Assembly (NCBI GenBank): GCA_029204225.1
Contig: CM055109.1
Location: 39,641,592-39,705,591 of the forward strand
Source of the DNA: Diphasiastrum complanatum
Taxonomy: Eukaryota > Streptophyta > Lycopodiopsida > Lycopodiales > Lycopodiaceae
Direction: 5' to 3'
Length of the DNA stretch: 64,000 bases
Below the pieces are notes generated by a model that was not told where the DNA came from, ran no database searches, and saw only the letters and a list, made by a program, of their open reading frames with translations. How positions within the stretch are numbered: the stretch's first letter is position 1; each line of letters opens with the position of its first letter. A program made the translations under genes and the position numbers. This document shows, in pieces, positions 13,260-25,055 of the stretch.

Positions 13260-13530
13260 CTCACGCTACGACCCTATAGAATACTCTAAATATTGATTGT
13301 TAATCTTGAGCATGAATACTGATCATGAATCTTGAATGTTGATTTCGAACATTGAAGAGTAATATTTTAAATATTGATCATGAACATGCTAAATATTGAT
13401 CGTGATCATTTTGATTTTGTTTGCAAATCTATAAATATTGATCATTTATATACTTTGAATATCAATTGTTTATGCTTTGAATATTGATCGTTTATACTTC
13501 GAATACTAATTGAAAGTGTCATATTTATTG
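13260..13530. repeat. Diffuse AATATTGATC-type degenerate repeats
   Basis: The word ATATTGAT(C/T) followed by (A/G)T and a short AT-rich spacer recurs roughly every 20-40 bp, for example near 13280, 13365, 13393, 13433 and 13480. Similar words continue sporadically to about 13900. It looks like an old, diverged minisatellite. Confidence 0.55.
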
Positions 13531-14315
13531 ATCAATGAAAAATGATTCTGAAGTCATAACTAATCCCAAATTATAAAAATTATTATCATAAATGATTTTT
13601 GTGAATATTGAATCATAAAATTACGAATATTGAATCACAAAAGAGTGGGTATAGATTATGGGATTGGGAATATTAAATCATGACTTTTATGAAAGTATAG
13701 TCATGAATTATGAATCATGTTTTTTAGTACGAAAAATTGAGAATGCTGAACTGGTTTTTTGTAAATAATAAATCATGATTTTTATTTAAATTAAGCGACA
13801 TTCTCATCAATATTGAATTGTACCACAAAATTTGTAATTACTTAATGAGTATTGATTATCAAATTTGTGAATATGGATTGTGAAATTGTGAGAATTCAAT
13901 TGTACAAATAGCAACTTATTTCATGAATTGAATTGTGAAAATGTGAAATTCATGATGAAATCGTAAAAAAATAGATTGTACTACGTTCATTAATGCTAAT
14001 AATGAAATTGTAATTATTAGATCATGAGATTCACAAATGCTTGTGTGAACGTAAATACCTATAGATTTTTTTCAAGTCTATTTGAAAGTTGCCTTAAATG
14101 GCATAATTTTGTACTTTTGAAAAGTATGAGCAATAAATACCTTACAGATTTGTAAGGTACTTTTGTTATTTTTAGAAATTATGAGAATCACATTACATTT
14201 TTGTAATGTTCAGTTGTTATTTTTAGAAAGTCAGATGAAATCTGAATATGCTATTTTTGGAAATCAACTTTCTAAAAATAATTAAAAAAAAAAAAAAATC
14301 TGCTGGCATTTACGG

Positions 14316-14422
14316 AGGGGAAGGCCCACGGGCGGGGTGCCTTCCGCATTGTGAGGTGCCCTCGGGCCGCCGCCCTTGGGCGCCTCACAAAGCGGAAGGC
14401 CCCCGCCCTGGGGCCTTCCCCC
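14316..14422. repeat. GC-rich long hairpin in AT-rich DNA
   Basis: Arms at 14316-14361 and 14378-14422 are near-perfect inverted copies (about 45 bp each, containing GGGGAAGGCCC, GGGCGGGG, GCCTTCCGC and TTGTGAGG blocks), with a loop of about 16 bp that is itself GC-rich. A run of A residues precedes it at about 14283-14298. Flanks are strongly AT-rich. It could be a tiny foldback element or a hairpin RNA locus; no promoter is visible and no reading frame is convincing. Confidence 0.85.
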
Positions 14423-14429
14423 TTACATA

Positions 14430-15880
14430 AAGTTCGACAATGTCTTTATCGACTTATTAAATTGTCAATACTAAAGTAAAATTGGGGGCACTTTTGTGAA
14501 TATCGATTGGAATTTTGTGAATTCATTACTTTGAAAATTATGCATAACATTGTGATTATTGATAGTGATATAGTGAGATTTTTATGCTCAAATTTAAAAA
14601 TATATATGTCTAAAACTGAAAACCATGTATATCGTGACTACCTTCATGAATATTCATTGTGAAACTGTAAGTATTTGCAACAATTATGGCTATTGTCTTT
14701 AAGTTCTAACAACCATCATTAATTTTGCGTAGTAAATATCGAATAAGAAAATCTCTAATGTTAAAATCTGAAATCATGAATATCTAGACTTTGATGCGAG
14801 GAAAAACATTCAAACCACAATGCAACATTTCTAGGACAATTGTGTCTGCAAAATGACTAATTATTTTGCAGCCAATCTTATTCAATCATATATTTTTCAT
14901 TTCAAACATTTACAAAATCTCAAAATACCAAAATCATGGCTAGGCCGTTGAGGTATATCACAACATTCTTGTTTGCTTTTGTTGCGATATTGGTAGTTTC
15001 CTGTGATGGTTTTTAGCTTTGCTGCAACATCTATAAGGTATGTGATGATTTGCCAAAAGCTGAAGTGTCACTTCCAAGTGAGTTTAAACATTAAAAAAAA
15101 TTGTTCTTTTTTGTTATTTCAATTCTTTTACATTTCAATCTTTGTTTTTTTATTTTCCAGCAATTTGAATGCTTTTTCAAAACATGTGTAATGCAAAGAT
15201 TCTCATGCAACATAAAGATTCTTGAGGCTATCTAGGGTGGTCCCAAATTTGTGTCAAGTCCCTTTGGATGGCCCTTTGACTTGCCGCCCATTTTTAAAAT
15301 TTTGGGTTATGGGCAATACAATGGACCGCAACTCGCTTTCAGACTTGGTTGGCAAGTGTCAAATGAAGGGTCACAATTTGATTGGCTAGTTTGAACCCCT
15401 ACGATTTGATTGGTCCATTTTTGTGAATTTGCCCCTGGTAACTCACATGCCGAGCAATGTCCCCAGGCCCAAAAAAGGGGCTTGAGTCACCCCCTACGTG
15501 GTGGCATGGGTCCTCATCTGCCACATGGTGGCAACTTAAGCTAAGTCAGAAAGGGGGGAGATCCATTTTTTCTCCCTGGACCAATCGGAGGACTCCATTT
15601 CAAATTTGGGACTTGCACTGTAGTGCGAAACAGACCTTAATTCCAAGATTTTGTCAAACATAATCATTTCAAGCAATCAATACATGAGCTTGCTAGGGAA
15701 AGCATACATGAGATTGCGCTTGCAACAAGAGAGACACACCTTGTGATCACATGAGCACCTATAGTTTGCCATGTGGCCAACATAATTTTAGAAAATGGCT
15801 CCAAATTGAGAATGGGTTATAAAAATGCTCCAATGTGAAAAAAAAGGGAAGAAATAATTGCACCTTGTAAGGCTCCTAAC
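14430..15880. other. Intergenic DNA, no gene seen
   Basis: AT-rich to about 15230, then a more balanced block (15240-15640) that has no convincing coding frame. Nothing recognised. Confidence 0.45.
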
Positions 15881-15899
15881 TACTGTGTTGCCTTTCTTT

Positions 15900-16750
15900 A
15901 TGGGAAGTAGAGAGAGTAGTAACAAAAACAAAACAAAAAAAGAGATGCAGCGAAGAAGGTGCGTTGAAACAAAGCATGATCCTCTTTGTCTACTCTTTTG
16001 CCTTCTCCTCCTGGGCATGGAGGCTGTTGGGTTCTCAGCAAATCATCCATATTCCTCATATTCACATTCTACTCTGCATCTCAATTGCTCGTGTTTGATA
16101 GTCTTGCTGGCAGCTAAAACCTCTTTAAGCTGGTGTACTTTCGAGCTGTTGCTGTGTTGGAGGTTGACTATTTTTCTTGCAACTCTAAGGTGTGGCAAAA
16201 CCCTCAAAAGAAGCAATCAGAGCTCTGCTTGCTATTCGGTTTGGAAGGATTTGAGTGGTTAATTCCATACAAGGCTGTGCAATCTGGTTTTGGAGTGCGG
16301 ATCAAAATGATCTCCTTTGAGCTTCACAACTGCAGGAGAATTCTCAAATAAGCAGTTTGGTCTCAGCTTAAGCTATTTGGGGTCGAAGATATACCACTTT
16401 TGCCGCATTCTTTACTTGAAACATCTTGGCAACAGTCTCCCAAGCACTTTTGGTTGAATTGAACGATCTCTCAGCTAGATCCAAAGGAAGTTGCTGATCA
16501 TTGATACTCTGAAATCATCCAGGGGTTAGATCAGGGAGTTTCAGTTCCAAAGGATGAAAAAGTTAGTTCACCTTTTTTTGAAGCATCAACATCCGGAGCT
16601 GGGGCGGAGGGAAGCAAAGGCTTGATCCTATACAACTACCCTGTAAGTGGATCGAACATAATGGGAGAGTCGTCGAAGCCCTCTGTGCATCTACCAGCTC
16701 AGGATTGGGCGCAGCTAATGCATCCTGCAGCCCAGCCTGCACAACGTAAG
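15900..16750 (+). pseudogene. Coding-like debris of an unidentified, possibly host, gene
   Basis: Three stretches have good coding character. At 15945-16090 a frame starts MQRRRCVETKHDP followed by a Leu-rich segment like a signal peptide. At 16133-16351 a frame includes LEVDYFSCNSKVWQNP and LEGFEWLIPYKAV. At 16470-16745 a frame includes LDPKEVADH, then a TGA at 16502-16504, then YSEIIQGLDQGVSVPKDE and GLILYNYPVSGSNIMG, ending at a strong donor-like CAAC|GTAAGT (16745/16746). Frames do not join cleanly and stops intervene, so this is probably a dead gene or retrocopy. I do not recognise the family. Confidence 0.4.
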
Positions 16751-16753
16751 TCA

Positions 16754-16757
<4 letters not shown>

Positions 16758-16815
<58 letters not shown>

Positions 16816-16816
16816 G
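16758..16816. repeat. (GA)n microsatellite with one interruption
   Basis: A GA run broken by one AGCGAG unit near 16801. It lies 7 bp after the donor-like site at 16746 and before LINE sequence. Confidence 0.97.
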
Positions 16817-17151
16817 GTTAGACTGCAAAATAGATATTAAATATGTTATCCGAGGGAATGCAATGTTGTCTGCTAAAAGCAGTGCATCAAGCTATACCTA
16901 TCGGATCTGTTTGTGACCAATAGCTTTACAGAAGTTATCCTAGGACTCATCCTCGTTCATCCGTCTAAACTGTTCTAAGGAAATCCGTGTTTACAGCTGA
17001 AGAGTGTGCTAGTGGTAGTAGATCGAGGTATACGCCTGCGTGGTGGCATATCTGCCTCCATGCTCCTGGAGCTGAGGATCACCGGGGCTAAAGTTGAAAT
17101 TACTGGTTGCGTGCCTGGTGGGTGTATCTGCATCATCCTTTGAATTTGAGA

Positions 17152-17460
17152 TTATGGTTCCCACAGTTCGAGGCGGCCTTTGGAGAAGAATGATGTGATA
17201 TGAGACTGCACTAGACCCCAGGCTAAGCAGAGAGGCATGTGTTGTCTGTATAGCTCTCTAGACAATGTAAGTGCAATCCATAGGTATTTCTGCCTTTCCT
17301 CATCCGTATCTTCAAATGCCATGACCCTTTGGAAGTAGATGGCTTCTAGGGGCACCAATGGTCTGGCAAACTCTGCTAAGATGATCTTGTGTGACGCGGA
17401 TGGTTCATGCCGTGTCATGCATGATAACATAGATACTTGGAAAAATGAGAATTTGGTCAA
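17152..17460 (-). pseudogene. LINE ORF2 C-terminal fragment
   Basis: The minus-strand frame contains CMTRHEPSASHKIILAEFA followed by PLEAIYFQRVMAF. This aligns with the C-terminal part of the LINE at 51296-51880 (QMTRAKPSVPHQIILVEFA, then IQIEALFHIVTF) and with the plus-strand LINE near 33010-33130. The segment lies downstream of the reverse transcriptase in LINE ORF2. The copy is truncated at both ends. Confidence 0.7.
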
Positions 17461-17979
17461 TTAGGTGCAATAAGTCATTCCTGCCGGTGCTTACAAAGTT
17501 GTAGGTGTGACTGTTGTGTTGAACATATGACACTCCTTGCATCATGTAGAAGCAAATTGGCAAGAAAATTTCAAACAATTTGCAATATGATGAGTGCTAC
17601 TAATGGCTCGCAGATGGTTCCTACCTCAGATGCAACTTGCTGCGAAGTAATTCCAGCAAAGTACAACCTGGAAACACATGACAATCAGTACTTTTTCGGT
17701 TCAGATTAGGGTTTTGATGTATTTTAGGGTTCAGATTTGGAAAATTGGTATTTTCAGCATAATTAAATTGTCAACAGACCATGAACTTGAATTGGAATTA
17801 TGTAAGAGGAAGTTGCCAACTATCAAGGATTCAAAACTTTCTAAGTTCATTGGAGCAATATCTATGAGGATTACACATGCTGTAGAAAACTTGGTTACAA
17901 AAATGGGAGAAAGCATTCCATATGTGTGGTTTTGATGATGAAATTAAAATGATTGTTGAAGTGACATATCATTCTCAAA

Positions 17980-18155
17980 AGTTAGCACAAAAGTGGTGGA
18001 GGAGTGGAGAAAGATGGCCTAGTTCCGACGACATGGGAGGCATTCCGGCATATGTTACGCAAAATTGGGTGCCTATGGATGAAAAGAATGAAGCCATGTA
18101 GCACTGGCTTTATTTGAAACAAGATCATGTAAACAAGTACAGTGAGGCTTTGAGA
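17980..18155 (+). pseudogene. Ty3/gypsy gag fragment (5' part of a chimera)
   Basis: One plus-strand frame reads TTWEAFRHMLRK, and another reads VNKYSEAL close to the right end. Both are typical of the gypsy Gag region (a TWE-x2-F motif followed by a Y-x-F/L motif). The fragment passes directly, and in frame for the second motif, into copia integrase at about 18155. Confidence 0.5.
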
Positions 18156-18533
18156 ACTCCTTATATGCCTCAACAAAATGGTGTTGCCGAGCGAAAGAAT
18201 CACACATGGAGATGGCCCGTTGCATGCTCAAAGCAAAGGGGGCTGCCTCACAAGTTTTGGGCTGAAGCGATAATAACGGCGGCATACATAAGCAATCGTA
18301 GTCCTACTAAAGCATTGAAAGTATTAACTCCTTATGAAGTTTGGTATGGGAAGAAGCCCAGAATCTCTCACTTTCGCATTTTTGGTTGTACGGCTTATGC
18401 TTTTATTCCAGATAAACTTCGTACAAAGCTTAAGGATAAAGGAGTTAAATGCATTTTTTTTGGCTATAGTAGTGAAAGCAAAGGCTATAGGTTGTTCAAT
18501 TTGAGCACTAACAAGATTATTGTTAGTTGTGAT
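18155..18533 (+). pseudogene. Ty1/copia integrase C-terminal fragment
   Basis: The frame contains PQQNGVAERKNHTWRW, GLPHKFWAEAIITAAYISNR, LTPYEVWYGKKP and IFFGYSSESKGYRLFN, the end of a copia integrase core and its C-terminal region. It is closely related to the integrase of the copia element at 26025-27060 (same YEVWYGKKP and GYSSESKGYRLFN strings). It is bounded on both sides by gypsy-type sequence and lacks LTRs or target duplications of its own. Confidence 0.85.
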
Positions 18534-19010
18534 GATGCCCTTTAATTTAACTAATGCCCCAACTACATTCATGATGTTGATGAATGATGTACTCAGACCG
18601 TATTGGGTAAGTTTGTTGCAAACTTTATTGATGATATTTTGACTTGCAATGTAGGTGAGACCAAGCATGCGACCCACCTTAGGACGATGTTGGCTTCCTT
18701 GAGGGAAAACAAAATGTTTGCTAATGCGAAAAAGAGCGAACTTTTTAAAAAGAAAATTATCTAGGTCATATTGTGACTGTTGATGGAGTAAGACTGAATT
18801 CTAAGAAAGTTGCTATGATCATTGCGTGGCCTGTGCCAGCTGATTTGACATCATTGAAGTCTTTTCTGGCGGTGTTTTATAAAAAATATGTTAAGAATTA
18901 CTCCCGTATCACAACACCTTTGACAGATTTAACTCAAAAGAACAAGTTTGGTGAGTGGATTGAATTGCAGCAAGTAAGCTTTGATTAACTCTAAAAATTG
19001 TTGACAGTTG
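18534..19010 (+). pseudogene. Ty3/gypsy reverse transcriptase fragment (3' part of a chimera)
   Basis: After two frame changes the reading is MPF-LTNAPTTFMMLMND, then FVANFIDDIL (the catalytic F/YxDD box), then HLRTMLASLRENKMFANAKK, GHIVTVDGV, WPVPADLTSLKSFLA and YSRITTPLTDLTQK. This is the gypsy palm and connection in normal order, ending where RNase H would begin. Stops near 18540-18770 make it non-functional. Confidence 0.85.
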
Positions 19011-19369
19011 GAGCCATGCCTTTGCCACATTACCTACTGCTTAAGATTGTAATTTTGTGTCAAACTTATTTGCAGTGTGGAGAAAAGAATAAACATGAAG
19101 GTTATGACAATGTTTGAGAAGGCTGAACATGAGTACAACTATTTGAAGAATCTGCTTGCTAAGAGGATTGAGGAGTACGATCATTCATCATTGTTTCTCT
19201 CATGTAGAAGAAAGAAGTGACGTATATAAAACCTACACTAATGCGCCTAAATTTCAATAAAGGAAGCCACACAGAAATCCGCCACCTATTTCATTACTTG
19301 TTGAGCAAATTGCATGTGGAGTATTGCAATCTATTGTGCTCATAATTTCAGCTTTGAGGTTGCTGCCCT

Positions 19370-20921
19370 TTGAGTAGATTTTGTCTTGGAAAGTCTATTT
19401 CCTATCTACTACAAGCTGATTTTTATGTTATGGCTAAAGAATTGGAGTCTATTGGTTCTTTATTTAATGAAGATAGGCTGAATGGCACAAACTATTCCTT
19501 GTGGTGCTACATGATAAAGAACCTTCTAATTGCTAAAGGTTTGTGGGAAGTAGTTAATGGTGACGAAGAAAGGCCACCTACCTTGGCACCTATTACACCA
19601 TCTAGAACAACTACTTCTTCAACTACGGAGGTGTCTTCCGATGAGCAAAAGAAGTGGGATCCACGAGATGCACAAGCACATTCCGTCATTGCATTATCAG
19701 TGAAGAGATTTATCCTTCCACATATTAGATCATGCAAGACTTCCAAAAGTGCTTGGGAGACTCTTGCAAAGACGTTTCAAGTAAAGAATGCGGCAAAAGT
19801 GGTATATCTTCGAAATCAACTTTCTATCTTGAAGATGCAGGAAGGTGATGTGCTTACAAACCACTTGACGAAGATCAAGGATCTTCGAGAGGAGCTTCTT
19901 AGTATTGATGAGGTGATTGAGAACTCACAATTTGTATCTATTACTCTCAACTCTCTTCCTAATTCTTACCTTCCATTTGTGTCATCATTGAGCATTTCTC
20001 TTAGGGGACAACAAATCTCCTTCGACGAACTTGTTGGCTTACTTTTTCAAGAAGAGCAAACAAGGATCAACTTTGGTGAACAAGAAGATCAAGCTTTCTT
20101 TGCAAAAGGCAAAGGCAAAGGCAAGTGGAAAGGGAAGCCTTCTTTCAACACTTCCAAAGATGATAAAAAATCTAAGGAAGCTCAAGATCAAGGCTTCAAG
20201 AAGAAGGGTAAGTGCCTCTATTGCAAGAAGATTGGACATCACATCAAAGAATGTAGGAAGAGGCTTGCAAAGGAAAAAGAGAAAGGTAACGATACAAGTA
20301 CCGCAATCACTACTTTGGAACAACAATTTGGAAAGGAGGATAATCTTTTCAATAATGATTATGCTTTTGTCACTAATAATCTCATCTCTCCTCAAGACGA
20401 GATTTCTACCACTTCAAATCTTGCTGGTTTTTCAGCAGAAAACAGCTCATCTTCAGCTTTACAAGTTGCTGTTTTTTCATCTATTGATTGGGTGATTGAT
20501 AGCGGTGCCACACGTCGTATGACTTATCACAAAGAGGTCTTCACAAAGCTTGTGAAAGTGCATGATGGAAGCAAAGTTCAAGGTGTTGATAACACCTCTT
20601 ATCCTATCAAAGGTATTGGAGTGATCCCCATTATCTTACCCAATGGTGAGGAGAAGTACATTCGAAATGTACTTTATGTTCCAAAAATAAAAAAGAATCT
20701 CATTTCGGTCTCTACAACTATGAACCAAGGATTGGTTGTGGAATTCAAAGAAGACAAATGTCTTATCAAAGACCCGAGATCTCTTATGATCATTGCTTCG
20801 GGAATATTACGTGGTGGATTGTTCCTTATGGATACCTATGAGCAAAGAGCTTCATCATCTTTTTGTCTTGTTGCATCACATTCTTTGGAGTTGGCTGAGT
20901 CATGGCATGCTAGGTTTGGAC
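19370..20921 (+). CDS. Copia Gag, protease and pre-integrase (5' part of gag-pol)
   Basis: This 518-codon frame is open up to the hAT insertion. The N-terminal half is a plant copia Gag (NGTNYSLWCYMIKNLLIAKG near residue 40, then the UBN2-type region with AWETLAKTFQVKN). A CX2CX4HX4C zinc knuckle, CLYCKKIGHHIKEC, is near residue 285. The aspartic protease active site reads WVIDSGATRRMTYH near residue 375. The end is the start of the GAG pre-integrase motif (SWHARFG). If the hAT and one 8-bp duplication are removed, the frame continues in register into HLNFASLKML at 26025. The start Met is the first in the frame; an internal Met at about residue 21 (MAKELESIGSL) is the more usual copia Gag start. 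Confidence 0.9.
20914..20921. repeat. 8-bp target site duplication of the hAT element (left)
   Basis: GTTTGGAC at 20914-20921 is repeated exactly at 26017-26024. An 8-bp duplication is the hallmark of hAT superfamily insertion. Confidence 0.95.
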
Positions 20922-21204
20922 CATAGTTGCACTTCGTTTCTGAAACGCGTTTCGGAAATATGGAATTTTTTTCCAGAAACGTTTTTTTAATTTTTTTTTT
21001 TTGGTTGTTTTTTGTGCAATATGGGTATCAGGTGAAAGCTCTAATTAAGAGCATAATTAATGTGTATTTTGCCGAACGTTTCGGGTGCAGGATGGTCTAG
21101 TTTAGGTGCATTAACTCCTAGGTTTACGCTTTAACTCCCAGGTGCATTAATAAAAAAACATGATGCTCCAAAATTTAACTCCCTCTGTCTCTCTCTCGCT
21201 CTCA

Positions 21205-21236
<32 letters not shown>

Positions 21237-22009
21237 CTCTCTCAGATCCAACAAACTAAACAAAAAAGCTGAATCATGCTAAACAAAAACCATGCTAAGT
21301 GTTCTAAACCAATCACCATACTGCATCGTCCTGAACCGTACTGAAGCATTTTTCAACCATATGGAATCGTTTTTTCAACCATACTCTCTCTCTCTCTCTC
21401 TCAAAGAACAGTACTGAATCGTTACACTGCTGTGAATAGGATTATCGTAATATATAATATCGGGCCACGTGGCACCAAAATGGAGTACAATGATGTTCCA
21501 TGAACATAATGAAAACTACACAACTAAGGCTCGTCAGAGTCATGGTAGGAACCATCATCTGAATCTGTGCCTGACTGCAGATCCCAAGGGTCTTTAGATG
21601 AATCAGAACTGGAGGGAGCCATATATGCCGTGGTGTGGCCCTGGCTCTGCCGTGTGCTCTGGCTCTCTGCTGCGTGCTCTGGCTCTGGATCCTCCCCCTG
21701 CCTCTACCTCTGCTCTGCCTCTCTCCCCTCCTCTGCCCCCCCTCTGCCTGCCCCCACCCCCGTGTCTACCCGTGCGTGTCTGTGTGTCAGGTGACTGTGA
21801 TCCAACGCCCTGGGATGGCCCTACCCACTGTGATGAGCCTAGCCGACGGCTGCCTGTGATGCTCCACTCCTGTCTACAAAAAGCGAACTCAGCCCCCCCC
21901 TCCCAGAACCTCTAGGTCTCCCCTAGGCCTACGTGTAGGAATGGCTGGCTCCTCCTCTGTCTCTGCATCAGGGTCCACCAGCAAGTCAACAAGGTCATCC
22001 CCCTGTGCC

Positions 22010-25000
22010 TCCGCCCCCATCTCCTCATCCTCCTCCGTATCCCCCTCAACCCACTCCTCCTCCTGATAGTCAGCCCCGAGCTCCTCTCCACCCTCCAAGC
22101 CTCATCATCCCCCTCCTCATCCCTAGCCCTCTGCCTGTCTGCCCTCCTCGAACGCCGTAGAGCCCGATGCGTCAGCCTGCGCCTGTCTATATAGATCTCT
22201 ATAGATCTCATCATCCATCTCCTCCTGCGTGGGTGGTGCCCGAGGAGCAGCAGCTGCCGAATCCACCAAGCAAGTGTCAGGGTTCACCTGCAACCAAAAA
22301 CAATACATTGTTGTCAGCAATTCATTGCATAATTCAAAAGCAATTCAGTTCGTCAAAGCACAACAAGAAACAGGGGGGGATGATGTGACTCACCTCGAGC
22401 ATCTGTCCCCCTCCTCGTGTGCGCCTCAGCATACGGCCGTTGGTGTTCACAAACACCAACCGCCTACACTGCTCGATGGACAACCTGTTCCTCTTCTGCG
22501 TGATACAAGGCCCAGGTGCTCCAATTTCGCTCGCAAGCTCCCGCTGAACAGTCCTGTGCAAGGACTCTCTCGGCCAGTCGTCGCAGGTCACCTGTGCCGC
22601 GCCCATGGTAGCCCCACCATGAAACAAGCCTCAACATATCCTCCCTCCGCCGACTCTGCTCTCCATCGAAAGGAAACTGGTAGCGCTCAAAGATCAGCAG
22701 CTGGTATGCGATGTTAGTGAGCATCGGGCCTGTTGGCAGAAGAAAAAACATGGCTCGTGTAAGTCCTCTTGAATTCACACACTAGCAATGAGCACACTAT
22801 AGTCACTACTGCAGTACTTAGCCTACCAAGCAATTTATCACACGTACCTGGTCCAGGCCATACGCGCTCCGTGTACTCCACCCATCCCCGGTGCAGGTCT
22901 CGATCGTCCCGATCCCCAGTCTCGCGCCACAAGGGGTGCAATATGTGGGCTACGACGTGGATGGGTCGGTGGAAGTAGTCCCATCTAGCCTCCCAGATAC
23001 GTGAGATCTCGCGCCTCCGGCAGTAGGCAAATCACAACAATCATGTAACCATAGCTGCCATAGCATAAAAGAATCGAATCAGACTCGAGTGAGAAACAAC
23101 AAACTAGACACTGAAGAGTCATACCTGTGCTTGACCAAGGCTGACGTCTGAATCCCCTCGCCGATGCGGTCCATGAACTCGTAAATGAGGCCGAGAGTGC
23201 ACCCCTCACGGTCTACCAGGCGCAACACTTAGAAAATGGGTAGAAGGACCCCAGTAATCTCCTCAGCATCTCTCCAGAACGGCTCACCGAACTCAGTGGA
23301 CCGGAAAAACGTCGCATGTGGGACGTCCATGAACTCTCGGAAGGACTCGCTGGAAACCATCCGCCGCAATGCGTCCTTCACTAATACTAATCGCTCTAGC
23401 ACCAAAAAGTAAAAGGCAAAGCGTGTGGGTGCTAGCTTCTTCAGGTTTAGGTGCGAGAAGGTGCGGAATAGGGCCAGCACACGCCTCTTCCTGGTAACAA
23501 AAGTGACCAGGCGCATGGCTGTAGAAGTGACCTACAACACAGACATCCAGTGAAAAATTTAGACAATAGTTGAGATGTGTTTAGCAGCATGGAGCAGGCG
23601 TCAATCAAGATAGCATAGCAAATGGAGAAACCAATACCTCTCTGATCCATGGAAGTGCACACAGGTCATGGATGAGCAAGTCTATACAATGCGCAGCACA
23701 AGGTGTCCACACAATGCTGGGGTGCTCCCTCGTCATAATCTCTCCCATCTGCTTGCAGTTTGAAGCGTTGTCCGTGACAACCTGAACCACATGCTCTACT
23801 CCAATGTCAACAATAACATCTCTGATAACCTCCCATATAAAATCGGCTGTGATGGCGTCACCACCTCGAGTGGCATCCACGCCACGTAGGAATACTGTGC
23901 CAAGCGGGCAAGAAACCAAGACATTGATGACGGATCGCCGACGAATGTCGGTCCATCCATCACTCAATATCGTGCATCCATACCTGCCACAAAACACCCA
24001 TTAGCCGAATGCAAAAATTGCGCCACGAGTCAACCCTAAACGCATGCAATGGGTTTATGAAAACAAAGTACTTACATCTGCCAAGCTGAGCGAATGGAAC
24101 TCAGCTCCCGCGTAATGGTCTCCTCCTCTTGACGAAGCATCCTGCCTCGCAATGCCTCTCGTCTGGGAGGCGTCCATGTAGCATCCACGGCTGCCATCTG
24201 TGCGCAAAACTCTTTGAACACCCAAGTGTCAGCAACAGCAAAGGAAATGCCGCACTCGTAAAAGAACTGGCCAACAAGTCGAGTGCACCGGGCATGCTGC
24301 TCTCTCTGCCACCCGCATCGATCAAGGGTCTGCTGTCTGGGCCTAACCTCTCTGTGCTGTGCACATGGCGCTCGTGGTCTAACACGCGAACCGGATGGCT
24401 GATCTGTGGGTGTATCACTCTCTCTGGGAGGACCTGTCGAACCATGTGCTGCATCTGCCGCCGAAGAAGAGGAGGGACGAGAAGGACCTGCTGCTGCTGA
24501 TCCAACCTGCTCATGTGACGCTCTCCCCTCTGAAGTAAGCCCTGTTGCTGCGGGTGGAATTGGAGTGGCACTGCCTGGACCATGCACTGCACCTAAACCT
24601 TGCCAAGAACGTGCTGTACTAGGCTCTGCACCCGTAGTAGGCCGTGCCTGCATACCTGTGACCCCTGCATGTGAACCTGCAGTTGCTCTTGCCCCCTGTC
24701 CCTGTCTTTGTCCCTGTCCCTGTCCCGAAACCTGTGATGCAGCACCCTGTCTCTGTCCCAGTCCCTGTCCCTATCCAAAAACCTGTGATGCAGCACCGTG
24801 CCCGTACGTAATAGACAACCTCTGTCTCTCCTCATCGGAAATCCTGGGGCAATCAGATATGCCCAATGCCCGCCCACCCGGCCCTCTGACCCTCAGTAAG
24901 TGAGCCCTATTCTTGGTAAGTGATCCTGTGAAGAGACCACCACAATGCAAGCATCTCCATCTACGGACTCTCGAGCCATGGTGTTTAGCCACATCCCCCT

Positions 25001-25055
25001 CAGTAAGCTCAACCTCGCCCCAAAGGCCTCGGCCCTGCACCGGCATCGTGTCCAC
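22010..25055 (-). pseudogene. hAT transposase gene (spliced, at least two lesions)
   Basis: Read on the minus strand. A BED-type finger (WRCLHCGGLFTGSLTKNRAH) lies near 24950-25000, followed by a Gln/Gly- and Ser-rich linker with repeats. The next exon (to 24076) ends SIRSAWQM and splices (donor GTAAGT 24070-24075, acceptor before 23983) onto YGCTILSDGWTD, the DUF659 start; RGVDATRGGDA, VVQVVTDNASNCKQ and WTPCAAHCIDLLIHD follow. Later exons give LRLVDREGCTLGLIYEFMDR, RPIHVVAHILHPLW and the dimerisation region with LVSWWGYHG and CSAGACERNWSTW, then an acidic tail. A TAA at 23229-23231 (before VLRLVD) and a frameshift near 22505 (between NWSTWALYH and QKRNRLS) break it. Such transposases cut and paste the element; this copy should be inactive. 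Confidence 0.88.
24690..24800. repeat. CCCTGTCC / CCTGTGATGCAGCACC minisatellite in the hAT linker
   Basis: CCCTGTCC-type words alternate with two copies of AACCTGTGATGCAGCACC. In the minus-strand protein this gives a Gln/Gly-rich, low-complexity linker between the BED finger and the DUF659 region. Confidence 0.8.

Noticed and set aside
13260-13530. CRISPR-like array
   Set aside because: Repeat words are degenerate and unevenly spaced, there are no associated genes, and the DNA is plant nuclear.
22229-22717. 162-codon plus-strand frame and other plus-strand frames in the hAT element
   Set aside because: They are shadows opposite the GC-rich transposase exons, whose minus-strand reading carries the DUF659 and dimerisation motifs.
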